From assembly GCA_964645045.1 (NCBI GenBank), contig CAZXYZ010000037.1, positions 1 through 64,000 of the forward strand: DNA of 64,000 bases, written 5' to 3'. Source of the stretch: Anammoximicrobium sp964645045. Lineage in GTDB: Bacteria; Planctomycetota; Planctomycetia; Pirellulales; Pirellulaceae. The notes under the pieces were generated by a model. That model ran no database searches, was not told the origin of the DNA, and worked only from the letters and a program-made list of their open reading frames with translations. How positions within the stretch are numbered: the stretch's first letter is position 1; each line of letters opens with the position of its first letter. A program made the position numbers and the translations under genes. This document shows, piece by piece, positions 52,307 to 60,988 of this stretch.

Positions 52307-53824
52307 ATGGCTCGTTCGATACTTGCAATCGCAACCTGTCTTCTCGCTTGCTTGGCCGTGACTTCGGTCCAGCCGGCAGCAGCCCAGTTGAATGACCTGG
52401 TGCGGCGAGTGCCCGACCGCCCCAACACCGTGATCGTGCTGGACGTCGAGAAAGTTTTCACAAGTCCCATGGCCGAAAAGGAGCAATGGGGGAAAAAGCT
52501 GCTAAACGCCTTCGAGTCCGGGATGATCTTGGTCCCGCCGACGGCCTCGCGATTTGTGTTGGCGTCGCAACTGGATTTGGACGCGATGCAGCCGATTTGG
52601 GAAGTTGCGTTGTTAAACGTCAGCGAAGAAATGTCCATACCGGAATTTGCCCAGCGGCGAGGTGGAGCGGTGGACGTCGTATCGGGCGAGTCGGCGGCCG
52701 CGCTCCCGGACGACACCTACGTGATCAAGTTCGGCCCGACCGTGGTGGGCGCGATGAAACCGGCGAACCGGCAATCCGTGGCGCGCTGGATCGAATCCAG
52801 CCGGGACGCAAATCGCCGGCCGCTGACGCCGTACTTGGAGGAAGCCGTCGGGTATGTCCAAGACATCGGCACGCCGATCATTATCGCGTTGGATCTGGAG
52901 CACGCTCTGGCGCCTGCCCGGATTCGCGCGCGACTGGGTGAAATGGAATGCCTCGCGGGCAAATCGGTGGACCTGGACAAGTTGAGCCAGGCCCTGGCTT
53001 CGGTGCGGGGAGTCACGCTGGGCATTACGCTCGTCGAAAAGCGGTACGGGGGACTCAAGATTGACTTCGCGGAGGACGTGTCGATGACCGCGGACTTTGC
53101 CAAGCCGTTACTGCTGGAAGTCTTGGCCAACCAAGGCGCCATGATCGACGAGTTCAACGATTGGACCGTGAACGTCACGGGCAAGCAAATCTCGCTCAAG
53201 GGAGTTCTCGAGCCCAGCGGCATGCGGCGGATCCTCAGCCTGCTCGAACCACCGCACTCGCCCGACTACACGCCGGCTAAGGCCTCGTCGGGCACCCAGC
53301 CGGAGGAACTGACGGTGGCGTTGGCGTCCCAAGAGTATTTCAAGACCATCGAGACGATGTTGGAGGACCTGCAAGGCAAACGCAAGAGTACGGAGTTCGT
53401 GACCTGGGGCCAGGTCGGCATGTGGTTCGAACGCTACGCCAAGAAGATCGACAACCTGCCGATCCTGAACGTGGACGACCAACTGCTGGATTACGGCGCC
53501 TTCGTATCGGACTCGCTCCGCCAATCGGAAACCGCCATGAAGGGGATCGGAGCCAAATCCGGCATGCGCAAGTCGCAGTTGGGGAACTACTACACCACAC
53601 AATCCTATGGGGTGGCAGGTGTCAACCGCTGGGGGAACGTGTCTGGGGCGTACCGCTGGTCGACCCAAGAAGATCTGGCGGCCAAGGGGCAGGCCGAAGC
53701 CCAAGTCCGGACCCAGGAGCGGATCTCCGGCAACGCCAATGCCCATTTCATCATGCAAGGCATCGACCAGGCCACGTCGGCTGTCCGCCGTACGATGACG
53801 AAGAAGTACAAAATGGAGTTCTGA
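52307..53824 (+). CDS. Exported protein of unknown function (planctomycete type)
   Basis: A 505-residue protein with a signal peptide (about residues 1-26, ending VQPAAAQ). The body alternates alpha and beta: RVPDRPNTVIVLDVEKVF, RFVLASQLDLDAMQPIWEVA, TPIIIALDLEHALAP and GVTLGITLVEKRYGGLKIDF. It ends with a Gly/Asn/Tyr-rich segment (YYTTQSYGVAGVNRWGN). No membrane helix after the signal and no catalytic motif that I can name. The start is ATG 52307. Monocistronic by appearance. Confidence 0.75.
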   Translation: MARSILAIATCLLACLAVTSVQPAAAQLNDLVRRVPDRPNTVIVLDVEKVFTSPMAEKEQWGKKLLNAFESGMILVPPTASRFVLASQLDLDAMQPIWEVALLNVSEEMSIPEFAQRRGGAVDVVSGESAAALPDDTYVIKFGPTVVGAMKPANRQSVARWIESSRDANRRPLTPYLEEAVGYVQDIGTPIIIALDLEHALAPARIRARLGEMECLAGKSVDLDKLSQALASVRGVTLGITLVEKRYGGLKIDFAEDVSMTADFAKPLLLEVLANQGAMIDEFNDWTVNVTGKQISLKGVLEPSGMRRILSLLEPPHSPDYTPAKASSGTQPEELTVALASQEYFKTIETMLEDLQGKRKSTEFVTWGQVGMWFERYAKKIDNLPILNVDDQLLDYGAFVSDSLRQSETAMKGIGAKSGMRKSQLGNYYTTQSYGVAGVNRWGNVSGAYRWSTQEDLAAKGQAEAQVRTQERISGNANAHFIMQGIDQATSAVRRTMTKKYKMEF

Positions 53825-53879
53825 GCCCTGGATTTCACCCACCCGGGGCGTTGCCGCTCACGTGTTTCTCGAACGGCCC

Positions 53880-54785
53880 TTACTTCCGAGTGCATTCCTG
53901 GCCGTACCAGTCCAGGAACCGGCGGTCGGTTTCCGCGACGCGCTGTGGCACCTCGCGCAGCAGGCGGCGCCAATGGGCTGCCAGGAATTTGGGGTGTTCC
54001 AGGCTGTCGCGGGCATACTTGCGGGTGGCCAGAGTTAGGTCCAGTTCCGCGCTGATAATCGCTTCGTGCTGGTTGTCCGCCAGTTGCAGGAGCGAGCCGT
54101 CGGGAGCGACGATCTTGGAATCCCCAGCGGACCACTTGCCGCCGCCTTGAGGCCCCACGGTGTTGGCGAACACGTAGTAGATCGCATTCTCGAAGGCCCG
54201 CACGGGAATCCCGTCCCGGCCGCCGCGTTTAGGTTTCGAGACAGCCAACACATCCATGCCGGCATTCGGATGGAACAGCACTTGGGCGCCCGCCATGACG
54301 GCCAGCCGCACCAGTTCCGGATAACGGCGTTCGTGGCAGATGATCGCCGTGGCACAGACGCCTTCGATCGAGAACAGGGACAGGCTGTTGCCCGGAGAAA
54401 ACCACTGACGGTCCGAATCGGTCAACTGGCACTTGGCATAGACGTGAACCAGCTGCCCGGCGCGGTTGAATACGGTCAAGCCGTTGAACAGCCGCCGTCC
54501 GGCAAACACGGGCGAGCCGACTAGCAGACACGTCTTCAGCCGGGCTGCGATTACCCCGACGGCGGTCAAGCAGCGGCGAACGTCCGCCGGCCGTAGCGAG
54601 CCGAAATCGTACGCGTAACCGGTCGTCGCACATTCGGGAAACAGCACGGCGTCCGCGCCTGCCCGGGCCGCTTGAGCGGCGGCGTGTTCGATCTTGCCCA
54701 GATTGTCATCGATCGAGTCGGCGAATTTCAATTGCACGGCGGCGACCCGCAGCGTTTTGGCGGCAGATTCCGGCGATGGTTTCAT
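53880..54785 (-). CDS. Carbon-nitrogen hydrolase (nitrilase superfamily)
   Basis: A 301-residue hydrolase with the nitrilase Glu-Lys-Cys triad: Glu51 in LFPECATTGY, Lys118 in YAKCQLTDSD and Cys150 in IICHERRYPE. The opening RVAAVQLKFADSIDDNLGKI is typical. It should hydrolyse amide or nitrile C-N bonds; the branch (amidase, N-carbamoyl hydrolase and so on) cannot be told from sequence. Family length is about 260-330, so it is complete. No signal peptide. Just upstream of its start lies the assembly gap. Confidence 0.93.
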   Translation of the reverse strand: MKPSPESAAKTLRVAAVQLKFADSIDDNLGKIEHAAAQAARAGADAVLFPECATTGYAYDFGSLRPADVRRCLTAVGVIAARLKTCLLVGSPVFAGRRLFNGLTVFNRAGQLVHVYAKCQLTDSDRQWFSPGNSLSLFSIEGVCATAIICHERRYPELVRLAVMAGAQVLFHPNAGMDVLAVSKPKRGGRDGIPVRAFENAIYYVFANTVGPQGGGKWSAGDSKIVAPDGSLLQLADNQHEAIISAELDLTLATRKYARDSLEHPKFLAAHWRRLLREVPQRVAETDRRFLDWYGQECTRK

Positions 54786-55112
54786 GGGAGCCTCTGGGGA
54801 CAGCGGCGGGAATGGACTTGACCGGTCGGGTAGATTCTACGCGAAAGTACGGCCCTTCCTCCACCCGCTTGCGATTTGTCCGCAAGGCGTGCTGCTCGNN
54901 NNNNNNNNNNNNNNNNNNNNNNNNNNNNNNNNNNNNNNNNNNNNNNNNNNNNNNNNNNNNNNNNNNNNNNNNNNNNNNNNNNNNNNNNNNNNNNNNNNGT
55001 CCGCAAGGCGTGCTGCTCGCCTATTCCAAGAGGGCCAATTGTCGTATAACTGGAGCGGCGTTTTGGTGCGCGAATCTTGAGGCGATTCCGGTCCTCGTTC
55101 GGGAAACGATTT
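54786..55112. other. Intergenic region with 100-N assembly gap
   Basis: Ns occupy 54899-54998. The 21 bases before the gap (54878-54898) are identical to the 21 bases after it (54999-55019). The rest is upstream sequence of the nitrilase (minus) and efflux adaptor (plus) genes, with no gene seen. Confidence 0.8.
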
Positions 55113-56294
55113 ATGGTTGCGAAATCCGCTCTTACCCATCTTTTCATTGGCTTGCTCTTGGGATTGGCTTTCACGGGCTGCGCGGGAGCGCCCGCGTCGA
55201 CGGAGGCTCCGCCGCCGCCCAAGGTGAATGTCGGCCATCCGGTCGCCCGCGAACTGACTGACGAGGACGACTATAACGGCTGGTTGCAAGCCTCGGCGGT
55301 CGTCGAAGTCCGCGCGCGGGTCCGCGGCCACATCCAGAAGATCCATTTCCAGGACGGCGACCAGGTCCAGGCGGGGCAACTGTTGTTCGAACTGGACCCG
55401 CGGCCGTTTCAGGTCCAGATCGACCAGGCCATCGCACGGAGCAAGGCGATGGAAGCCCAGAAGGTCGCCGCCGTCAAGGAATTGGCACGCTACGCGGAAC
55501 TGATCAAGACGGGGTCGGTCAGCAAATCGGACTACGAGAAAGTCCAAGCGGACGCCGAATCGTATGACGCCCAGATCGCGGCCAAGGCGGAGGAGGTCAA
55601 GCAGTATCAGTTGGACTTGGAATTCTCCAAGATCACCGCGGCGATCGCGGGCACCATCAGCCGCGCCGAACTGACCGAAGGCAACCTGGTCAACGCGGGC
55701 GGTAGCGATCCGCTGCTGACGACGATCGTCGCCTATGACCCGATTCAGGTCTACTTCTCGGTCGACGAACGATCCTTGCAGCGGTACATGAAGGCGAATC
55801 GGGCGGAGGGCAAGGAAACTCAGAGCCCGCTCCGCGACCGCAAGCTGCCGTTCCGCTTCGGACTGGATTCTGACGAAGGCTACCCGCATGCGGGACTCAT
55901 CGACTTTGCCGACAACCGGGTCGACCCCGACACCGGCACGATTCAGATGCGCGGCGTGGTGGACAATCAGCAGCGCGTGTTTGTGCCTGGCTCGCGAGTC
56001 CGGATCCGCGTGCCCGTCAGCGGCCCGTACGCGGCGGTTCTGGTGCCCGACACGGCCATCCTGAGCGACCAAGACAAACGCTACGTGCTGGTCGTCGATG
56101 ACAAGAACGTGGTCTCGCGGCGCGACGTGATGCCCGGCAAACTGCTGGACGACGGCATGCGTGTCATTCTCCCGGACGCCAGTGGCAAAGCGGCGGTCGC
56201 TCCGGAGGAGTGGATCGTCGTGGATGGACTGCAGCGGGCGCGGATCAATTACCCGGTGGAACCCGTCAAGCCGTCTGCCAGTCCGCCGTCGTAA
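55113..56294 (+). CDS. RND efflux periplasmic adaptor (membrane fusion protein)
   Basis: A 393-residue adaptor of the HlyD/AcrA type linking the inner-membrane pump to an outer-membrane channel. Residues 1-23 form a lipoprotein signal with lipobox FTGC at about 20-23. The barrel-sandwich half-motifs are VEVRARVRGHIQKIHFQDGD and a later TAAIAGTISRAELTEGNLV, with an alpha-hairpin between them (about 110-180). VYFSVDERSLQRYM and GTIQMRGVVDNQQRVFVPGS mark the beta-barrel. The start is ATG 55113. The pump gene follows 76 bases later. Confidence 0.95.
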   Translation: MVAKSALTHLFIGLLLGLAFTGCAGAPASTEAPPPPKVNVGHPVARELTDEDDYNGWLQASAVVEVRARVRGHIQKIHFQDGDQVQAGQLLFELDPRPFQVQIDQAIARSKAMEAQKVAAVKELARYAELIKTGSVSKSDYEKVQADAESYDAQIAAKAEEVKQYQLDLEFSKITAAIAGTISRAELTEGNLVNAGGSDPLLTTIVAYDPIQVYFSVDERSLQRYMKANRAEGKETQSPLRDRKLPFRFGLDSDEGYPHAGLIDFADNRVDPDTGTIQMRGVVDNQQRVFVPGSRVRIRVPVSGPYAAVLVPDTAILSDQDKRYVLVVDDKNVVSRRDVMPGKLLDDGMRVILPDASGKAAVAPEEWIVVDGLQRARINYPVEPVKPSASPPS

Positions 56295-56370
56295 TCGATC
56301 GGGTTGTGTTCGGCCGCTCGGCCGGTTCGCCGGCGCGGGGACTCTGTGGCACTCTTGAGAAACCAGGAAT

Positions 56371-59300
56371 ATGATCTCCCACTTCTTCATCGACCGTCCC
56401 ATTTTTGCGACCGTCCTGTCGATCGTCATCGTCATCCTCGGCCTGGTGGCGATGTCCCAGTTGCCGATCGCCCAGTATCCGGACGTCGCGCCGCCGACCG
56501 TGAGTGTGACGGCCACGTATCCGGGCGCCAACGCCGTGACCGTGGCCGAGACCGTGGCCACGCCGATCGAGGCGGAGGTGAACGGCGTCGAGCGGATGCT
56601 GTACATGGCATCGAAGTGTACGAACGACGGCCAGATGATCATGGACGTCACGTTCGAGTTGGGCACGAACATCGACATGGCGCAAGTGTTGGTGCAGAAC
56701 CGGGTGTCGGTGGCCTCGGCCAAGCTGCCGGAGGAAGTCAAACGCATCGGCGTGACGACGAAGAAGAAGTCGCCGAGCATTCTGCTGTGCGTCAATCTGA
56801 TCTCGCCGGACGGACGCTACGACCAGCTGTACCTCAGCAACTTTGCCCTGCTGAACGTCAAAGATGATATTGCCCGCGTCAAAGGCGTCGGCGACGTGGC
56901 CTTCCTCGGGCCGCGCGATTACAGCATGCGCGTCTGGCTCGACCCGAACAAACTGGCGGCGCTGCAGATGACCGCCAGCGACGTGATGCGTGCGATCAAG
57001 GAGCAGAACATCCAGGTCGCCGCCGGCCGCATCGGTCAGCCGCCCGTGCCGGAGGACGCCAACGTACCCTTCCAGCTGCCGATCAGCGTGCAGGGCCGGC
57101 TGACCAACGAAAAGCAGTTCGAGGAAATCATCGTGAAGCGCGGGGAGAAAGGCCAGGTCGTGTACCTCCGCGACGTGACGCGCGAGAAGAAGTACGACGC
57201 CCGGGGCCGGGTGCTCGAAAAGGGCGTCGAGCTGGGAGCCAAGAACTACGATGTCAACAGCTATCTGAACGGCCAACCGTCGGTGACGCTGGCGACGTTT
57301 CAGATGCCCGGCTCGAACGCCATTGCCACGGCCGCCGCGATCCGCGCCCGGATGGAAGATCTCAAATCGCGGTTTCCCGAGGGAGTCGAGTACCGGATCG
57401 AATACGACACGACGGTCTTTGTCCAGGAGTCGATCACCAGTGTCTATCATACACTGATCGAGGCGTTTGTCCTGGTGTTCATCGTCGTGCTGGTGTTCTT
57501 GCAGAACTGGCGGGCGACGATCATCCCCATGGTCGCCGTCCCCGTGTCGCTGATCGGCACGATGGCCTGCATGGCGGCGTTCGGATTTTCGCTGAACAAT
57601 CTGTCGCTGTTCGGGCTGGTGCTGGCGATCGGCATCGTTGTGGATGACGCGATCGTGGTCGTCGAAAACGTCGAACGGCTGATGGCCACGGGAATGGCGC
57701 CGCGCGAGGCGAGTCGCAAGGCGATGGACGAAGTCACGGGCCCGGTGATTGCCATCGCGCTGGTGCTGTGTGCCGTGTTCGTGCCGACCGCCTTTATGGC
57801 GGGCATCAGCGGCGAGTTTTACAAGCAGTTCGCGTTGACGATCGCCGCTTCGACGGTGATCTCCGCGTTCAACTCGCTGACGCTCAGCCCGGCTCTGTGC
57901 GCCCTGCTGCTCAAGCCGCATCGCCACTCCGAAGAAGGACACGGCCACGCGGTTCGCGAGGTCCTGCCGCCGCTGGGCATCGCCATCATCGGCGGACTGA
58001 TTGCGTTTGTCTACCTGACCGGTTTCGCCGCGAGTCTGGCGGGAATCGAGAGCCACGCCGCCGAGGGACACGGTCACGGTCCGGCCGCCCCGCTGTGGAT
58101 TCGCGTGGTGGTATTCGCCGTCGGTGCGGTGGCCGGCTGGTTCGCGAGCAAGCCGGTCAACCTGCTGTTGAGCAAATTCTTTGACGGTTTCAACTGGGTT
58201 TTCGACGTGGCGATCAAGGGCTACGGGACCGCCGTCGCGATGTTGTTGCGGACGTGCGTCATCGGCTTGGCGGTTTACGGCGGGCTGATGTTTCTGACCT
58301 TCCTTGGCTTCCGGGCCGCGCCGATCGGGTTCATTCCGGAACAGGACAAAGGCTACCTGGTCGTCAACGCCCAGCTGCCCGACGGGGCCAGCCTGGACCG
58401 CAGCGACCAGCTGGTCCGCAAGCTCAGCGAGGTTGTCCGCAAGGATGAAGGCGTTGCGCACACGATCGACCTGGCCGGCTACTCGACGATCCTCAGCACG
58501 AGTATCTCGAATGTCGGCGGCTTATTCGTCATTCTGAAGCCGTTTGAAGAACGGGCAGGAAGGCCTGAGCTGAGCGCACCGGTTATCATGGCCAGACTGC
58601 GTCAGCAATTCGCGGACTTCACGGAGGCTCAGATCGCCGTCTTCGGGGCCCCGCCCGTCGAGGGCCTGGGGAGCACCGGCGGCTTCAAGCTGCAGGTCCA
58701 GGACCTGCGCGGCGCGGGCCTGCGGTCGCTGCAGGGAGCCGTGCAGAATTTCGCCGACGAGACCCGCAAACAACCGGGCCTGCTCGGCGTGTTTTCGACG
58801 TTCAGCGTCACTCAGCCGCAGCTGTATGTGGAGATCGACCGCGAGAAAGTCAAGGCTCAGAACGTCTCGCTGGACGAAGTCCATACGACGCTCCAGGCTT
58901 ACCTCGGCGCCGCGTACGTCAACGATTTCTCGTTTCAGAACCGCAGTTGGCAGGTGAATATCCAAGCCGACCCGCGGTACCGCGCCAAGGTCGAGGACAT
59001 CGGCAATCTGGAACTTCGGAACAACGCGGGCCGGATCGTGCCGCTCCGCACGCTGGTCCAGGTCAAGAACGTCAGCGGTCCGTCGATCGTCAACCATTAC
59101 AACCTTTACCCATCGGCCGAATTGAATGGCGCGTCCGCCCCGGGTGTCAGCTCCGGCCAGGCGATCGCCATGATGGAATCGACCGGCAAAGCGAGCCTGC
59201 CTTCGACGATGGGCTTCGAATGGACCGAGTTGACTTTCCAGCAGATCCTGGCGTCGAAGGACATCCTCACCAAGCTGGCATTCCCGCTGGGCGTGTTGTT

Positions 59301-59769
59301 CGTGTTTCTGGTGCTCGCCGCGCAGTACGAGAGCTGGTCGCTGCCGATGGCCATCATCCTGATTGTGCCGATGTGCCTGCTGGCCGCGTTGGTCGGCATC
59401 TCGATGGCGAAATTGGATGTCAATATCTTCGTCCAGATCGGCTTGATCGTATTGATCGGCTTGGCCGCCAAGAATGCGATTTTGATTGTCGAATTCGCCA
59501 AGCAATTGCAGGATACAGGCCAGCCTCTGTTCGAGGCCACCATCGACGCTTGCCGACAGCGGCTGCGGCCGATCTTGATGACCTCGTTCGCGTTCATCCT
59601 GGGCGTCGTTCCGCTGGTCTTGGCCAAGGGCGCTGGCGCCGAGATGCGTTTTACGCTCGGCTTGGCCGTCTTCAGCGGGATGCTGGGAGTGACGATCTTC
59701 GGGATCTTCTTCACCCCGATCTTCTATTACGTCATCCGTTGGTTTACCGCGCCGCGAAAAGTGGATTGA
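56371..59769 (+). CDS. RND multidrug efflux pump (HAE1/AcrB type) with His-rich insertion
   Basis: A 1132-residue proton-driven inner-membrane transporter. The start MISHFFIDRPIFATVLSIVI is the AcrB-type first helix. Proton-relay residues are Asp425-Asp426 in GIVVDDAIVVVEN (TM4) and Lys1034 in GLAAKNAILIVEFA (TM10). The distance between them is 609 residues, against 533 in AcrB (407 to 940), so about 76 extra residues lie between. They form a segment at about 515-600 with SEEGHGHA, a hydrophobic helix, HAAEGHGHGP and a second hydrophobic helix, before the usual linker helix. The docking and pore domains are present. No outer-membrane factor gene is in the window. Confidence 0.95.
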   Translation: MISHFFIDRPIFATVLSIVIVILGLVAMSQLPIAQYPDVAPPTVSVTATYPGANAVTVAETVATPIEAEVNGVERMLYMASKCTNDGQMIMDVTFELGTNIDMAQVLVQNRVSVASAKLPEEVKRIGVTTKKKSPSILLCVNLISPDGRYDQLYLSNFALLNVKDDIARVKGVGDVAFLGPRDYSMRVWLDPNKLAALQMTASDVMRAIKEQNIQVAAGRIGQPPVPEDANVPFQLPISVQGRLTNEKQFEEIIVKRGEKGQVVYLRDVTREKKYDARGRVLEKGVELGAKNYDVNSYLNGQPSVTLATFQMPGSNAIATAAAIRARMEDLKSRFPEGVEYRIEYDTTVFVQESITSVYHTLIEAFVLVFIVVLVFLQNWRATIIPMVAVPVSLIGTMACMAAFGFSLNNLSLFGLVLAIGIVVDDAIVVVENVERLMATGMAPREASRKAMDEVTGPVIAIALVLCAVFVPTAFMAGISGEFYKQFALTIAASTVISAFNSLTLSPALCALLLKPHRHSEEGHGHAVREVLPPLGIAIIGGLIAFVYLTGFAASLAGIESHAAEGHGHGPAAPLWIRVVVFAVGAVAGWFASKPVNLLLSKFFDGFNWVFDVAIKGYGTAVAMLLRTCVIGLAVYGGLMFLTFLGFRAAPIGFIPEQDKGYLVVNAQLPDGASLDRSDQLVRKLSEVVRKDEGVAHTIDLAGYSTILSTSISNVGGLFVILKPFEERAGRPELSAPVIMARLRQQFADFTEAQIAVFGAPPVEGLGSTGGFKLQVQDLRGAGLRSLQGAVQNFADETRKQPGLLGVFSTFSVTQPQLYVEIDREKVKAQNVSLDEVHTTLQAYLGAAYVNDFSFQNRSWQVNIQADPRYRAKVEDIGNLELRNNAGRIVPLRTLVQVKNVSGPSIVNHYNLYPSAELNGASAPGVSSGQAIAMMESTGKASLPSTMGFEWTELTFQQILASKDILTKLAFPLGVLFVFLVLAAQYESWSLPMAIILIVPMCLLAALVGISMAKLDVNIFVQIGLIVLIGLAAKNAILIVEFAKQLQDTGQPLFEATIDACRQRLRPILMTSFAFILGVVPLVLAKGAGAEMRFTLGLAVFSGMLGVTIFGIFFTPIFYYVIRWFTAPRKVD

Positions 59770-59810
59770 CGTCCCGGGGCAGGCGACAAACGGCACCGAA
59801 GTTGCCCTGG

Positions 59811-59921
59811 GCACCGTTCGAGAAATAACTGTCCGATTGCGCCGTGGCGTAAGCTTCCAGCTTGCGGTCGGTGGTGGCACCGCAAGCTGGAAGCTTACGC
59901 CACTTATTCCTCGAACGATGC
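59811..59921. repeat. Palindromic element, copy C
   Basis: GCACCGTTCGAGAAATAACT on the left and TTATTCCTCGAACGATGC on the right, with inner arms AAGCTTCCAGCTTGCG and CGCAAGCTGGAAGCTTACGC. It is in reverse orientation relative to copy A. It lies 41 bases after the RND pump stop. Confidence 0.88.
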
Positions 59922-59989
59922 GAAATGGGTAAGATGATGGCCCACACGGTTCTGACTTCCCCCTGGTTTCCCAAGTGAAGGAGCTTCCG

Positions 59990-60625
59990 ATGAGACGCTT
60001 GAGCATTGCATCGCTGGTTTTGTGCGCTGTGGCAAGTTGCCTGTTGGCCGGTCTGGCCGCCGCCGAGGAGGGCAAAGAGGGCTGGAAGCCGCTGATGGAC
60101 GGCAAGACGCTGACGGGCTGGCACCCCGTGGGCGACGGACAGTGGACGGTCGAAGACGGCGCGTTCGTGGGCCGGGCCAACAACGAAAAACTGTACGGAC
60201 TGCTGGTCAGCGACAAGGCGTTCCGCGACTGTACGGTGCGGTTCAAGTTCAAGTGCCTGTCGGGCGACAGCGGCTTCTACATCCGCACGCTCATCAAGGA
60301 ACCGGAAAAAGCGAACGGGCTGCAGGTGCAAGTCGGACGCACCAAGAGCGGCGTCGGCGGGATCTACGAAAGCTATGGCCGGGCCTGGGTCAGTAAGCCG
60401 TCCGACGAGTTGGAAGCGTCCTACACGAAAGATGATCAATGGAACGAAATGGTCATCGACGCCCAAGGTGGCAACATCGTGGTGACGGTCAACGGCGTCA
60501 AGAGCGCCGAACTGAAGGACGACCCCAGCCGGCCCGAAGGCCATTTCGCCCTGCAGATGCATGCCGGCTGTGTCATGCATGTGATGTTCAAGGATATCGA
60601 AATCCGCGAAGCCGCCGCGAAATAG
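59990..60625 (+). CDS. Secreted DUF1080 (3-keto-disaccharide hydrolase-type) protein
   Basis: A 211-residue protein with a signal peptide (about 1-25) and one DUF1080 domain: WKPLMDGKTLTGWHPVGDGQ, then FRDCTVRFKFKCLSGDSGFY and WNEMVIDAQGGNIVVTVNGV. The concanavalin-like beta-sandwich binds or cleaves carbohydrates; some members hydrolyse 3-keto-glycosides. Length fits a single-domain member. The start is ATG 59990, with GGAG seven bases upstream. It may support the downstream DUF4838 protein in glycan use, though 360 bases separate them. Confidence 0.9.
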   Translation: MRRLSIASLVLCAVASCLLAGLAAAEEGKEGWKPLMDGKTLTGWHPVGDGQWTVEDGAFVGRANNEKLYGLLVSDKAFRDCTVRFKFKCLSGDSGFYIRTLIKEPEKANGLQVQVGRTKSGVGGIYESYGRAWVSKPSDELEASYTKDDQWNEMVIDAQGGNIVVTVNGVKSAELKDDPSRPEGHFALQMHAGCVMHVMFKDIEIREAAAK

Positions 60626-60988
60626 CCGACAGCGGCAAGCAAACGCGTGGCGAATCGTCCAGCCAAGCCGATCGGCTGGCCAGTGGAACATGCCGTTGAG
60701 TTGGACCTCCGGGCGGTAGTACGGGCGGGCGTCTTCGAGCGCAGCGAGAAATGGCGGCCCGGCTTCGACGTTGGTCGTGGGATCGGCAGCGTGGGCCGGT
60801 GAGGTCACCGCCAGCAGCGGCGCCCGCCAAAGTCCCGCAATACGGGACAGCTTCATGTTCATTAGCTCAGCTCTATTTCCTCTGCGCCGGCGTAGTGGTT
60901 GTTCTTCTGGTAGACCGTTCTCGGAACCGCGGCGTGTTGACGGCCGCGGGCGTCAAGAAATGCTGCCTCACGGGAGTTTACGTCCGCC
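60626..60988. other. Intergenic stretch with an antisense gene remnant
   Basis: On the minus strand, 60862 down to about 60640, a frame begins MNMKLSRIAGLWRAPLLAVT, a possible signal peptide, then AALEDARPYYRPEVQLNGMF and loses coding character against the DUF1080 gene. It may be the front end of a secreted-protein gene cut off by rearrangement. Nothing else is seen. Confidence 0.35.

Noticed and set aside
54776..55261. Open frames running through the run of Ns
   Set aside because: They are open only because N codons are not read as stops; flanking residues show no coding character.
56266..58461. Minus-strand frame of 731 codons
   Set aside because: It is antisense to the RND pump with strongly biased composition and no recognisable domain.
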